This document shows positions 34,686 through 43,494 of a DNA stretch of 64,000 bases, one piece after another. Where the stretch lies: NCBI RefSeq assembly GCF_936928535.1, contig NZ_CAKZHY010000168.1, forward strand, positions 49,192 to 113,191, in the 5' to 3' direction. Below the pieces are notes generated by a model. That model saw only the letters and a list, made by a program, of their open reading frames with translations. It was not told where the DNA came from and ran no database searches. Positions within the stretch are counted from its first letter, which is position 1; every line of letters starts with the position of its first letter. The DNA is from an uncultured Bradyrhizobium sp. (GTDB lineage Bacteria; Pseudomonadota; Alphaproteobacteria; Rhizobiales; Xanthobacteraceae). Both the position numbers and the translations under genes were made by a program.

Positions 34686-36358
34686 GCAAAACGCCCAAAT
34701 CAACCAAGACCGTCAAAGCCACGCCGTCCTTCAAAACGGTACCCAACGCCGCGGCCTCGGCCGGCGATCACACAGACGACGTCTTCGACCTGCCCGTCGT
34801 CGATGAGGACACTGTCCTGACCGGCGCGGCCGCCGACGCCACCGATCTCGAGGAGAAACTCAAGCACCTGCCCAGGATCCTGCGGATCGCGCTCCTTGTC
34901 GATCGAGAGAGAGGATATATCCACGATCGCCTCATCGCGGACATCGAAACGTTGTCGCCCGGCTTGGCGCTGACGGCGGCGTTCGCGACCACAGACAATC
35001 CGGCCACGGCGCTGGCCCTGGCCAAAGAGCTCGATCGGCTTGCCGTCGCCGACGATGTGCCGGAGCTCCGCCATATCGCAGACTGTGTCCGCCTGGTCAG
35101 CCTCCCGATTCAGAATGATCTGGCGGGTTCAGAAGACTATCGCCGCGTCACACAATCTCTCATGAATGCGCTAGCGCGCCTGCCGACTGACATCGATCCA
35201 TCGCTTGGCGCCGAGATCGAAAGTTTCTGCATCGGTTGGGCGATGCTTCCCGCACTGAAGCATCGTCTGCCTCGTTACCGGCACCGTGACCAGACGGCCG
35301 CGAACCATGCCAGCTCACTTGGCGATCAGGCCGCGACCCGTCGCGTCGAGGCCGCCGAGGCGAACATCTGGACGAAGATCGAGGCGAGAGGCGCGAGCCA
35401 AAGCGAAAAGGCCGAAGACGCCGATGACCACACTTCGGCGCGGCCCCCTCAGTCGCCGACGGCGGGACCGAACCAATGCGTGGTCGCGCGCCTGTCCGAA
35501 AGGCAGATGAAGGCCTTGCGACTCAGGGAACTGCTGGCGCAGTACGATGGCGTGATCAACAAGGCCCTGCCGTTGATCGAGCCTCCGCCGCTCGAGGAAG
35601 TTCGCAAGGCGCTCCTGTTCGAATTTCCCTACGCGCAAAACGTCATCGACACCGTGCTTGGCGATCTCATCGGCAGGCCAACCATCCGGGTCGTTCCAAC
35701 CCTGATCGTCGCCGAACCCGGCGCGGGCAAGACCCTCATCGCCCGCCGCATTGCCGAGCTTCTCAAAATATTCTGCTGGCGCACCGATTGTGCACGAACT
35801 GACAGTACTGTTTTCGGCGGCACCGACCGTCGCTGGAACTCTGCTGAGCCGTGTCATCCCTTCCTCGCCATCATACGAGCTGGCCATGCCAATCCGATGA
35901 TTCTTTTGGATGAGTTGGATAAGGCGGGCGGCCCAGGTTCAGGCACGAGTGTCCCCTCCAACGGAGGAGGGCGGCTCTGGGACTGCTTGCTGGGGCTTGT
36001 AGAATCTGAGTCCAGCCAACGCTACCCGGACCCTCTTCTTCAGACTAATGTCGACTGCGCGCACGTCAGCTACTTGGCCACCGCCAACAGCGTGGCCGGT
36101 CTGCCCAGCCCTTTGCTTGACCGCTTCCGGATCATCCACATGGAACGGCCCTCGCGCGATCATTTGCAGGCCTTGTTGCCGGCCATTGTCGCCGATCTCG
36201 CCCGCGAGCGCGGTCTCGACGCCGAGTGGATTCCCATGCTCGATGGCGTTGAGCATGCTGCCGTTGCCTCGGTGTGGCCGGGCGGCTCCGTCCGGACCTT
36301 GCGCCGGCTGGTCGAGGTCATCCTGCGCGATCGCGACGCCCGCGCGACCCGAAACTAA
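34682..36358 (+). CDS. Lon-like AAA+ ATPase without a protease domain
   Basis: 558 residues. The AAA+ module is C-terminal: Walker A 'AEPGAGKT' (344-351), Walker B 'MILLDELDKA' (406-415), sensor 1 Asn469 in 'YLATANS' and Arg481 in 'LLDRF' as the likely arginine finger. The layout 'LLDELDKA...RYPDPLLQTNVD...ATANS...PLLDRF' is strongly Lon-like. The S16 protease domain of Lon is absent, since the protein ends shortly after the AAA+ lid. A helical N-terminal domain (about 50-200) and a linker rich in polar residues precede it. It is coupled to the gene upstream, and its partner or target is unknown. Confidence 0.85.
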   Translation: MSKTPKSTKTVKATPSFKTVPNAAASAGDHTDDVFDLPVVDEDTVLTGAAADATDLEEKLKHLPRILRIALLVDRERGYIHDRLIADIETLSPGLALTAAFATTDNPATALALAKELDRLAVADDVPELRHIADCVRLVSLPIQNDLAGSEDYRRVTQSLMNALARLPTDIDPSLGAEIESFCIGWAMLPALKHRLPRYRHRDQTAANHASSLGDQAATRRVEAAEANIWTKIEARGASQSEKAEDADDHTSARPPQSPTAGPNQCVVARLSERQMKALRLRELLAQYDGVINKALPLIEPPPLEEVRKALLFEFPYAQNVIDTVLGDLIGRPTIRVVPTLIVAEPGAGKTLIARRIAELLKIFCWRTDCARTDSTVFGGTDRRWNSAEPCHPFLAIIRAGHANPMILLDELDKAGGPGSGTSVPSNGGGRLWDCLLGLVESESSQRYPDPLLQTNVDCAHVSYLATANSVAGLPSPLLDRFRIIHMERPSRDHLQALLPAIVADLARERGLDAEWIPMLDGVEHAAVASVWPGGSVRTLRRLVEVILRDRDARATRN

Positions 36359-36491
36359 TTGAGAGCCCCCATGAACAAATCATCAAACATCCCATTTGTT
36401 TTGCCGCGGAAGCGACAAAAGAGTTGTTCTCCGGTCAAGATTGCGTCCGAGATTCGAGCCCGTGACACCGTAGCGCTCGGACAGTTGTGTC

Positions 36492-37077
36492 ATGGCTCAT
36501 ATCGCGATCGCCCACAAGGCAGCGTTCGACCGCGGGGTCGCGGAGCGGCAGTGGCCACTCTTCGCAAATTGTCAGTGGGCTCGCTGGCAACGAGCATTGA
36601 CTGGATGGCCCACTCCCTTAGCGGGGCATAACTGCTCGCATTTTGGTTTCTTCCATAACGCTTATCGCTTGCTCGACGACTACCACGCCGTGATGGAGAT
36701 CCTGGCACGCAGTCTTCCAGACCTTGAATCATCCCGCCTCGATATTCTGCTCGATAGCGCTCGCCGTCCTCAGCATCGCATCCGGGCCATCCACGTCCCG
36801 TTGGCACTCAGGGACCTGATCAACCACCGCGGGTATGGCCGGAATGATACCGCCGACCGGCCCCCTAGGTCATGGTACATCGACGCCGACGCCACGGACG
36901 CCGAGCTCGACTATGTTTGGAAGCATATTTTTCAGAGAGAGCGTCGATATGGTGGTGCGCCCGGCCACATCGCTCAACATGCTGCGGCGAGGCGCATCCG
37001 TGTGCGTCGTTGCGAGATATCACCTGCCAATAGATCGTCTCGCACCGTCGGCGCCGCGCGCAGATCGCTGCCCTTAA
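36492..37077 (+). pseudogene. Unknown gene with a +1 frameshift in a T run
   Basis: From the ATG at 36492 the frame reads through about 145 sensible codons ('FANCQW', 'FHNAYRLLDDYHAVMEILAR', 'ADATDAELDYVWKHIF'). At the run of five T at 36928-36932 the sense passes to the next frame, which continues 'RESVDMVVRPATSLNMLRRG' and 'ASVCVVARYHLPIDRL' and stops at 37077. Removing one T restores a single product of about 194 residues. It could be a true disruption, a slippery site or a sequencing error. No family recognised. It follows the AAA+ gene by 133 bases on the same strand. Confidence 0.5.
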
Positions 37078-37361
37078 TCCCCCGCTTGATTAGTTCGATG
37101 ATGGACGAGGCGTCCGTCCCAAGGATAATGAGCCGGGAGTTCGAGCAGTGGCGCGCTCGACACCACCGACGACTGTCGAGTGCACATTCTTGCTGCTATC
37201 CTGTCGGCGACGAACGCCTGCGCCACCTCGTAGACGGCCTTCTTTGCCTCAGGCAACTCGACAAGGTATTGCCCGAATCCCTCTGCCTTCCGCGCCTGAT
37301 TCTCCAGCTCGCGGCGCATCTTGCCTGTCATCGAGTTCGGCTTTCGGCTTGTCCGCCCCAT
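37074..37361 (-). CDS. Small hypothetical protein, possibly truncated
   Basis: 95 residues from the ATG at 37361. The N-terminal 60 residues look like a basic helical protein ('GKMRRELENQARKAEGFGQY', then 'LPEAKKAVYEVAQAFVADRI'); the last part is less protein-like. Its stop overlaps by four bases the stop of the restored frame of the 36492 gene, so the two converge. Similar in direction to the gene at 37427. Unknown function. Confidence 0.4.
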   Translation of the reverse strand: MGRTSRKPNSMTGKMRRELENQARKAEGFGQYLVELPEAKKAVYEVAQAFVADRIAARMCTRQSSVVSSAPLLELPAHYPWDGRLVHHRTNQAGD

Positions 37362-37426
37362 CGCATCGATCTCGATGGAGCGGCGCCGAGCGCCGTAGAG
37401 TGGGACGCGCTTCGCAGGACAGCGCT

Positions 37427-37951
37427 CTAGGTGGCCGGGCGAACACGAGGAGTACGGGCACGCGAACCACGCACCGGGTATCCGCATTCGGGATCCAACG
37501 CGATGGTCAAAGGGTCATTCGCCGGGAACCACTGCGACATTGCCATCCGCAAGCTGCCGTTGCTCCGCTTCCCGCGTCCCTGTCGTACGACCTCGCCGGT
37601 CACCCAGTCGAAGAAGTGCTCCGCCGTTTCGCAACCTGCCGCCGAGCAGCCTCCCACAATCTCCGCGAGCGTTTCCAGCATGATCTGCCCAACGACCGTC
37701 GGCTCGAAGCTCGAGGCGACTTCGTTCAGGCGCTGGAGGCTGGCGGCACTCATGGTATCCACGGTCGCGCTCAACTTGCCGAGGAACTCGCGAAAATCGC
37801 GACGCCAATCGCGCCACAAGCCGTCGTCGTACTGGCTGTGAAAGCGGTTCCGCGGCAGCGAATCGACATACGTCTGATCCGCTTCGATGGCATCGGACAG
37901 GTCTCCGAGGAACTCCTTGATATCGGCATGAACTAGCATTTTCGTCCGCAT
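37427..37951 (-). CDS. Hypothetical protein
   Basis: 174 residues from the ATG at 37951, preceded by 'aggaaag'; the open frame extends further upstream without support. The protein is mostly helical and acidic ('DIKEFLGDLSDAIEADQTYV', 'FREFLGKLSATVDTMSAASL'), with a 'MLETLAEIVGGCSAAGCETA' section in the middle. No signal peptide. I do not recognise the family. It may form a two-gene unit with the ORF at 37074. Confidence 0.55.
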   Translation of the reverse strand: MRTKMLVHADIKEFLGDLSDAIEADQTYVDSLPRNRFHSQYDDGLWRDWRRDFREFLGKLSATVDTMSAASLQRLNEVASSFEPTVVGQIMLETLAEIVGGCSAAGCETAEHFFDWVTGEVVRQGRGKRSNGSLRMAMSQWFPANDPLTIALDPECGYPVRGSRARTPRVRPAT

Positions 37952-38811
37952 TTGATCTTTCCTGCTGTCTGGTTTAGGGTCCATGCAGCTCGCAGATGCG
38001 CAGCTGGCCCTTGATGCTATTTGCCGACATGTCAATGCTCAAACGGGATAGGGAAGCTAACTGAGTTAGCTTCCCACTAGCGGACTTTTCCACACCAATA
38101 TTTTAGATGTCGCCCGCTGGGTGCTTAGGTCAGACGGCGATGTGTGCTCGTGTGAGTGACAGTCCCGGCGCCGACAGCGAGCCGAGGACATTCTCATCTC
38201 TTCGCCCTGACGATTCTGTGCCCCTCTTCAAGGTCAGCAACATTGCTTTCCTATCGACGTCCGGACGGCGCAGTCCATGGAGAATAAGGGCATGACACCG
38301 AGGTGCGCTAACTTTCTACAAAAGCACATCATTTACCTCGGAAGTTTCTCTCGCGATTGGAATTAAGACCGGGAGAAAGTCTGTGAAAAAGAGATCATTC
38401 CGGTCGCATACGCCCGTTTCCGTTCATAGCCTGCAAAAGCGAGCCCGAGGTGCAGGCTGAACCCTGCAACAATCTCGTTGCTGCGCGTGTCGTTCATATT
38501 GAACAGCTTACGCTGGCGCAGCTATGTCCGATGTAGTGGACAATCGGCCTGGGAACGAGTTTCCTTCCTGATCATTTCCCAAGGCGGCTTCACCGAGGCG
38601 CCGACAGCGACCTGACGGACGGAAGCACACCGCCGGCCGTAGTCGCTCGAACCACCAATTGCCTTCCTATGCCAACCGGACCTGGAAGCGGTTAATTGCG
38701 GCTTCCAAAGGCGCCGCTTGCAACGGACTAGAACAGCTTCCTCGAACATGATCGCTAAAAACGTTCTAAGCCGTTTGACCGCGGCCATTCTATATTATCT
38801 CAACATTGGGC
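37952..38811. other. Stretch of about 860 bases without a supported gene
   Basis: Several short frames, none with a motif; one on the minus strand (38522-38788) has a mixed pattern and no good start. The right end of the island falls here, next to the enoyl-CoA hydratase gene. No direct repeat with the left border at 26.7 kb was found by eye. Confidence 0.45.
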
Positions 38812-39594
38812 TTACCGTCCTGTCCAGACCGGCTTCCGCTTCTCGCCGAACGCCTTGAGGCCCTCCCTGGCATCCTCGGTCATCGCCAGCAGTGCGATCT
38901 GGCTTTCCGTATAGGCGATGCTCTCGTCGAACGACATCGACGCGATCGCGCGCATCGCGTATTTGCCGCGGCGGATGGCGGTCGGCGATTTGTCGACGAT
39001 GCGGCCGATCAGCCAGTCGACCTTGGCGTCGAGCTCGGCCGTTGGCACAACGTAATTCAAAAGGCCCGCATCCTTGGCCGCCTTCGCATCGAACGGCTCG
39101 CCGGTGAGCGCCCATTCGTTAACGAGGCGCCGCGGCGCGATCTCCTGCAGCAGGCTCAACACCTGCATCGGAAACACGCCGACCTTCACCTCCGGAAGGC
39201 CAAAGATGACATGGTCGGCCGCAATCGCCATGTCGGTCATGCACAACAGCCCCATGCCTCCGGCCATGCAGACGCCACTGAGGCGCGCAATCGCCGGCTT
39301 GGTCGCGTTCTGCGACAGGCGCAAGAGATCGGCATAGTCGACATTCGGCCTGGAATGATCCATCGCGAACGCTGCGCCCGAATTCTGCAAATCGGCGCCG
39401 GCGCAGAACGCCTTGTCGCCCGCGCCGGTCAGCACGATGACGCGGACCTCCTTGTCGTCATGCGCGTCGCGATAACCCTTGGTGATGCCGGCGATCACGT
39501 CGCCGTTCAGCGCGTTGCGCTTCTCCGGCCGGTTGATGGTGATCCAGAACGCCTGCCCGCGCTTCTCGGCGATGACGCCTGTGGTGTCGATCAT
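38812..39594 (-). CDS. Enoyl-CoA hydratase/isomerase
   Basis: 260 residues from the ATG at 39594, preceded by an 'aagga' ribosome binding site; the frame is open 60 codons further without support. Crotonase fold with oxyanion-hole elements 'FCAGADLQ' (63-70) and 'GVCMAGGMGLLC' (107-118). Both catalytic glutamates are present: E135 in 'FGLPEVKVG' and E160 in 'RRLVNEWALTG'. It should hydrate a 2-enoyl-CoA, though the acyl chain is unknown. It differs from the atypical homologue at 20989. It lies downstream of the molybdopterin oxidoreductase gene on the same strand. Confidence 0.9.
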   Translation of the reverse strand: MIDTTGVIAEKRGQAFWITINRPEKRNALNGDVIAGITKGYRDAHDDKEVRVIVLTGAGDKAFCAGADLQNSGAAFAMDHSRPNVDYADLLRLSQNATKPAIARLSGVCMAGGMGLLCMTDMAIAADHVIFGLPEVKVGVFPMQVLSLLQEIAPRRLVNEWALTGEPFDAKAAKDAGLLNYVVPTAELDAKVDWLIGRIVDKSPTAIRRGKYAMRAIASMSFDESIAYTESQIALLAMTEDAREGLKAFGEKRKPVWTGR

Positions 39595-39712
39595 GACGCA
39601 AAATCCTTGCTGCCGGTTTGCCGCCATTTGCGGCAGCTTCGGCGTGAGGTGCAAGGGCAATCTGCCGGGAGGGCGCCGCTTTAGCGCCTCGACACAAATT
39701 GGCGCGGGTGGC

Positions 39713-41803
39713 TCAGGCCCCGGTCGCCTTCCGGATCCAGACCTTGTTGTCGTGGAACGCAGCGCCGCCGATCGGCGCAATCGTATCGGCGCCGGTCAGC
39801 ATGTTGATGCCGCGGCCGCCGATATGGTTCTTGTTCGGATGTACCGACTCCGCGATCAGCACGCCGCGCCGCACGCCCTCGAACAGCACAGCGATCAGCG
39901 TGGTCTCGCCCCTGAGATTGCCGAGTGTCACCGCGTCGCCATCGGCAATGTCGAGTGCAGCGGCATCCAGCGGATGGATCATCACGCTCGCTTTGCCCTC
40001 GCGCGCCTGCGAGGACGGGGTCTCGTTGAAGGTGGTGTTGAGGAAGCTGCGCGACGGGCTGGTCGCAAGCCGGAACGGATGGGCCTGATCGGTGTGCTCG
40101 ATCACCGCCCAGTGGTCCGGCAAACCAGGCATCTTGTCGAAATCGCCCATGGTCTGGCCGAACGGCGGATGAGCCCAGTCGGCTTTGAAGTGAAACTTCT
40201 TGTCGGGATGCGCGAAGCCATCGAGATAATGCGAGGTGCGGAAGTCCGGCTGCAGATCGCGCCAGATGTCGGCCTCGAGGCCGGCAATGTCGCCATGGTC
40301 GCTCAGCTTCAAGGTCGTATCGATCAATTCGCGCGGGGTCATCTCGAAGCCCGGATGCTTCGCGCCAAGCCGCGGCGCCAGCGCCTGCAACAGCTGATGG
40401 TTGGAGCGGCATTCGCCGGGCGGGTCGATCAGCTTGGGGCCGACCGAGATGTGCTGATGACCGCCGCCGTAATAGAGGTCGTCGTGCTCCATGAACATGG
40501 TCGCCGGCAGCACGATGTCGGCCATCAGCGCGGTCTCGGTCATGAACTGCTCATGCACCGCGACGAACAGATCCTCGCGCGCGAAGCCTTGCCGAACCAG
40601 CGCCTGCTCAGGCGCCACCGTCATCGGATTGGTGTTCTGGATCAGCATCGCTTTGACCGGGCCCTTGCCGAGCAGAGCCTCAGCGTCGCCGGTGAGGATG
40701 CGGCCGATCTGCGACTGGTCGAGCGCGCGGACCGTCTTGTCGAGCGCGTCGTGGCCTTCGATGACGGATTCGTTGAAATGCCACAGCGCGTAATTGTTGA
40801 AGAAGGCGCCGCCGCCCTCGTACTGCCAGGCGCCGGTCACCGCGGGAATGCAGTTTGCGGCATGCATCTGCGCTGCGCCGTTGCGCGAACGCGTAAAACC
40901 GTAACCGAGCCGGAAAAAGGTCCGCTTGGTCTCGCCGACCGCCTTGGCAAAGGCCTCGATCTCGGCCACCGGCACGCCGCAAATTGCCGACGCCCATTCC
41001 GGCGTGCGTGTCTTGAGATGCGCCTCGAGCTCATTGGGGCAGTCGGTGTACTTGTCCATATAGGCGCGGTCGGCATAGCCGTCGCGGAACAATACATGCA
41101 TCACGCCACAGGCGAATGCGCCGTCGGTGCCGGGCCGCAGCAGGATCTTGATGTCGGCCTGCTTCATCGTCTCGTTGTCGTAGATGTCGACGGCTGCGAT
41201 CTTCGCACCGCGCTCCTTCCGCGCCCGCGCGGCATGGGTCATCACATTGACCTGGGTATTGACGGGGTTAGTGCCCCAGATCACGACGAGGTCGGACAGC
41301 GCCATCTCGCGCGGATCGACGCCGGCGATCTTTCCGGTGCCGATCGCAAAGCCGATGCGCCCGACATTGGCGCAGATGGTCTGGTAGAAGCGCGAGTATT
41401 TTTTTACATGCGTGAGACGGTTGAGACCGTCGCGCATCACCAGGCCCATCGTGCCGGCGTAGTAATACGGCCAGATCGACTCCGCGCCGAACTCGCGCTC
41501 AGCCTGGTTGAAGCGATCGGCGATCTCGTCGAGCGCCTCGTCCCAGGAGATCCGCGTGAACTGGCCGGAGCCCTTGGGCCCGATCCGGCGCATCGGAAAC
41601 ATCGCGCGCTCCGGATGATGGATGCGTTCGGCGTAGCGAGCGACCTTGGCGCACACCACGCCGGCCGTGTAGGTCTGCTTTTTCGAACCACGAACGCGGC
41701 CGATGCTGCGGCCTTCGACCACCTCGACATCGAGCGCGCAGGCCGACGGGCAATCATGCGGACAGGTGGAGTGGCGGATCTCGATCTTGGCGTGCTGGTT
41801 CAT
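39713..41803 (-). CDS. Molybdopterin-dependent oxidoreductase with N-terminal [4Fe-4S]
   Basis: 696 residues from the ATG at 41803. The N-terminal cluster motif is 'CPHDCPSAC' plus a Cys in 'GVVCAKVAR', typical of the DMSO reductase/formate dehydrogenase superfamily. The 'ISWDEALDEIADRF' and 'VIWGTNPVNTQVN' segments and the C-terminal 'GVLIAESVHPNKNH' molydopterin-dinucleotide domain follow. No Tat signal, so it is cytoplasmic. Substrate is unknown; related proteins oxidise or reduce small organic acids or act with other redox partners, none of which is next door. Confidence 0.9.
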   Translation of the reverse strand: MNQHAKIEIRHSTCPHDCPSACALDVEVVEGRSIGRVRGSKKQTYTAGVVCAKVARYAERIHHPERAMFPMRRIGPKGSGQFTRISWDEALDEIADRFNQAEREFGAESIWPYYYAGTMGLVMRDGLNRLTHVKKYSRFYQTICANVGRIGFAIGTGKIAGVDPREMALSDLVVIWGTNPVNTQVNVMTHAARARKERGAKIAAVDIYDNETMKQADIKILLRPGTDGAFACGVMHVLFRDGYADRAYMDKYTDCPNELEAHLKTRTPEWASAICGVPVAEIEAFAKAVGETKRTFFRLGYGFTRSRNGAAQMHAANCIPAVTGAWQYEGGGAFFNNYALWHFNESVIEGHDALDKTVRALDQSQIGRILTGDAEALLGKGPVKAMLIQNTNPMTVAPEQALVRQGFAREDLFVAVHEQFMTETALMADIVLPATMFMEHDDLYYGGGHQHISVGPKLIDPPGECRSNHQLLQALAPRLGAKHPGFEMTPRELIDTTLKLSDHGDIAGLEADIWRDLQPDFRTSHYLDGFAHPDKKFHFKADWAHPPFGQTMGDFDKMPGLPDHWAVIEHTDQAHPFRLATSPSRSFLNTTFNETPSSQAREGKASVMIHPLDAAALDIADGDAVTLGNLRGETTLIAVLFEGVRRGVLIAESVHPNKNHIGGRGINMLTGADTIAPIGGAAFHDNKVWIRKATGA

Positions 41804-42035
41804 GGGCAATTTCGTAACATCAAAATAGTTGTGAGCCGAGGGCATTTATCCGGCAGTGCCCATGCAAAATGCTCAAACCATGCGCCGGACATGTTCCTCC
41901 CGCGACCGCGAAATGCCTCGCGGCCACACCGAAAAAGGGTCGATATTCCCGATCGAATCGACTTTGTGAGGCGTCGACAGTCCGCGTTCACTCCCTCTAC
42001 AGTGCCGGCCAGTAAACGAGTTCAGGGAGGTGGGT

Positions 42036-43010
42036 GTGACGGCCCGACAAATTTCGCTGGCGCTGGCCGCCGGCCTGTTCGCCGCATTCTCTGCAAGCCC
42101 GTCCCCGGCGCAGGATTATCCCGCGCACGCGGTCCGCATCGTCGTGCCATTCGGCGCCGGCGGCCCCGCCGACGTCGCAGCCCGGCTGATCGGCCAGGCG
42201 CTCCAGGAGCGCTTTGGCCAGCCTTTCGTGGTCGAGAACCGCACCGGCGCTGGCGGCGTCATCGGCACCGTCGAGGCGGCGAAGTCGCCGGCCGACGGCT
42301 ACACCCTGCTGATGATGTCCAACACCCAGACCGCGAATGAATCGCTGCTGACCGCCGAGCAGCGCAAATACGATCTGATGCGCGACCTCGCGCCGATCGC
42401 GCCGGTGAACTATTCCGATCTCGTCATCGTGGTGAACCCGCAAGTCCCGGCGAAGACGCTGGCCGAGTTCATTGCGCTTGCCAAGGCGCAGCCCGGCAAG
42501 TTGAACTACGCCTCATCGGGCCAGGGTACCCCCTATCACATGGCCGGCGAGCTGTTCAAAGCCATGGCCGGCATCGATGTCGTCCACGTCCCCTACCGCA
42601 ACAGTGGCGAGGCGCGCAGCGGGGTGATCGGCGGCCAGGTGCAGATGATGATCGACGCCGTGCCGGCAATGGCACCGAACATCGGCGAAAACCAGGTCCG
42701 CGCACTCGCGACCACCGGCAAGCAGCGCTCTGCGGTGCTGCCCAATGTGCCGACCGCGGGTGAGGCCGGCGTTCCCGGCTATGAGGCGACGATCTGGCTC
42801 GGCCTGATGGCCCCGTCGGGCACGCCAAAGCCCGTGATCGACAAGCTCAACTCAGCCGTGAACGCGATGGTGAGGCGGCCCGACATCGTCAAGCTTTGGA
42901 CCGAGCAGGGTGCCGTGCCCATGTCGATGACACCGGAGGAGTTCGACAAATTCCTGCGCGGCGACATTGTGAAATGGGCCGATGTCGTCAAGAAGTTCGA
43001 CAAATCCTGA
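42036..43010 (+). CDS. TctC/Bug-type periplasmic binding protein
   Basis: 324 residues from the GTG at 42036, placed five bases after an 'agggagg' Shine-Dalgarno (42024-42030); a GTG at 42030 overlaps that site. A Sec signal ('ISLALAAGLFAAFSASPSPA') precedes 'VRIVVPFGAGGPADVAARLI' and 'VVENRTGAGGVIGTVEAAKS', the Bug protein hallmarks. It has no tctA/tctB partner next to it, which is usual for Bug proteins. It heads a plus-strand run with the molybdenum hydroxylase genes, 13 bases before the next start, suggesting it senses or delivers the enzyme's substrate. Confidence 0.93.
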   Translation: MTARQISLALAAGLFAAFSASPSPAQDYPAHAVRIVVPFGAGGPADVAARLIGQALQERFGQPFVVENRTGAGGVIGTVEAAKSPADGYTLLMMSNTQTANESLLTAEQRKYDLMRDLAPIAPVNYSDLVIVVNPQVPAKTLAEFIALAKAQPGKLNYASSGQGTPYHMAGELFKAMAGIDVVHVPYRNSGEARSGVIGGQVQMMIDAVPAMAPNIGENQVRALATTGKQRSAVLPNVPTAGEAGVPGYEATIWLGLMAPSGTPKPVIDKLNSAVNAMVRRPDIVKLWTEQGAVPMSMTPEEFDKFLRGDIVKWADVVKKFDKS

Positions 43011-43023
43011 GGCTACGCCGGTC

Positions 43024-43494
43024 ATGTCGACAATTCAGTTCAAGCTCAACGGCGCAGCGGTTTCCGTGGATGTTGATCCCGACCAGACGCTGCTGAACGT
43101 GCTGCGCGGCCAATTTGGGATCACCAGTCCGCATTTCGGTTGCGGTGCCGGCGAGTGCGGAGCCTGTCACGTGATGGTCGGCGACCGCGCGATGGCCTCG
43201 TGTGACATGCCGATGTGGTCGGTCGCAGACAAGGCCATCGTCACACTGGAAGGCCTTGGCACGGCCGAGCAACCGCACCCGCTGCAGCGCGCATTCATCA
43301 CCGAACAGGCAATGCAATGCGGCTATTGTGTCTCAGGCATCCTGATTAGCGCGGCGGCGCTGCTCGCGCGCAACCCGTCGCCGACGGAGGCGGAGGTGAA
43401 GACGGCGCTCGATCGCAATCTTTGCCGCTGCGGATCGCACAATCGCATGGTTCGCGCCGTGCTGCGTGCGGCATCGGAGATGGCCACGTCATGA
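43024..43494 (+). CDS. [2Fe-2S] subunit of a molybdenum hydroxylase
   Basis: 156 residues from the ATG at 43024. Two [2Fe-2S] clusters are evident: the plant-type 'GCGAGECGACHVM' (about 39-51, four-Cys site with a further Cys near 'MASCDM') and the four-helix type 'QCGYCVSGIL' (about 99-108) with 'NLCRCGSH' (about 138-145). It is the electron-transfer subunit of an isoquinoline 1-oxidoreductase/xanthine dehydrogenase-type enzyme. It overlaps the start of the large subunit gene by four bases. Confidence 0.93.
   Translation: MSTIQFKLNGAAVSVDVDPDQTLLNVLRGQFGITSPHFGCGAGECGACHVMVGDRAMASCDMPMWSVADKAIVTLEGLGTAEQPHPLQRAFITEQAMQCGYCVSGILISAAALLARNPSPTEAEVKTALDRNLCRCGSHNRMVRAVLRAASEMATS

Noticed and set aside
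38522..38788. 88-codon minus-strand ORF near the right border of the island, suspected transposase remnant.
   Set aside because: I could not recognise any transposase motif in any frame; left as unassigned.
39479..42340. Very long open frame on the plus strand, 953 codons, across the enoyl-CoA hydratase and molybdopterin oxidoreductase genes.
   Set aside because: It lies opposite two well-supported genes, its translation is rich in His/Arg/Asp without domain pattern, and such shadows are common in high-GC DNA.
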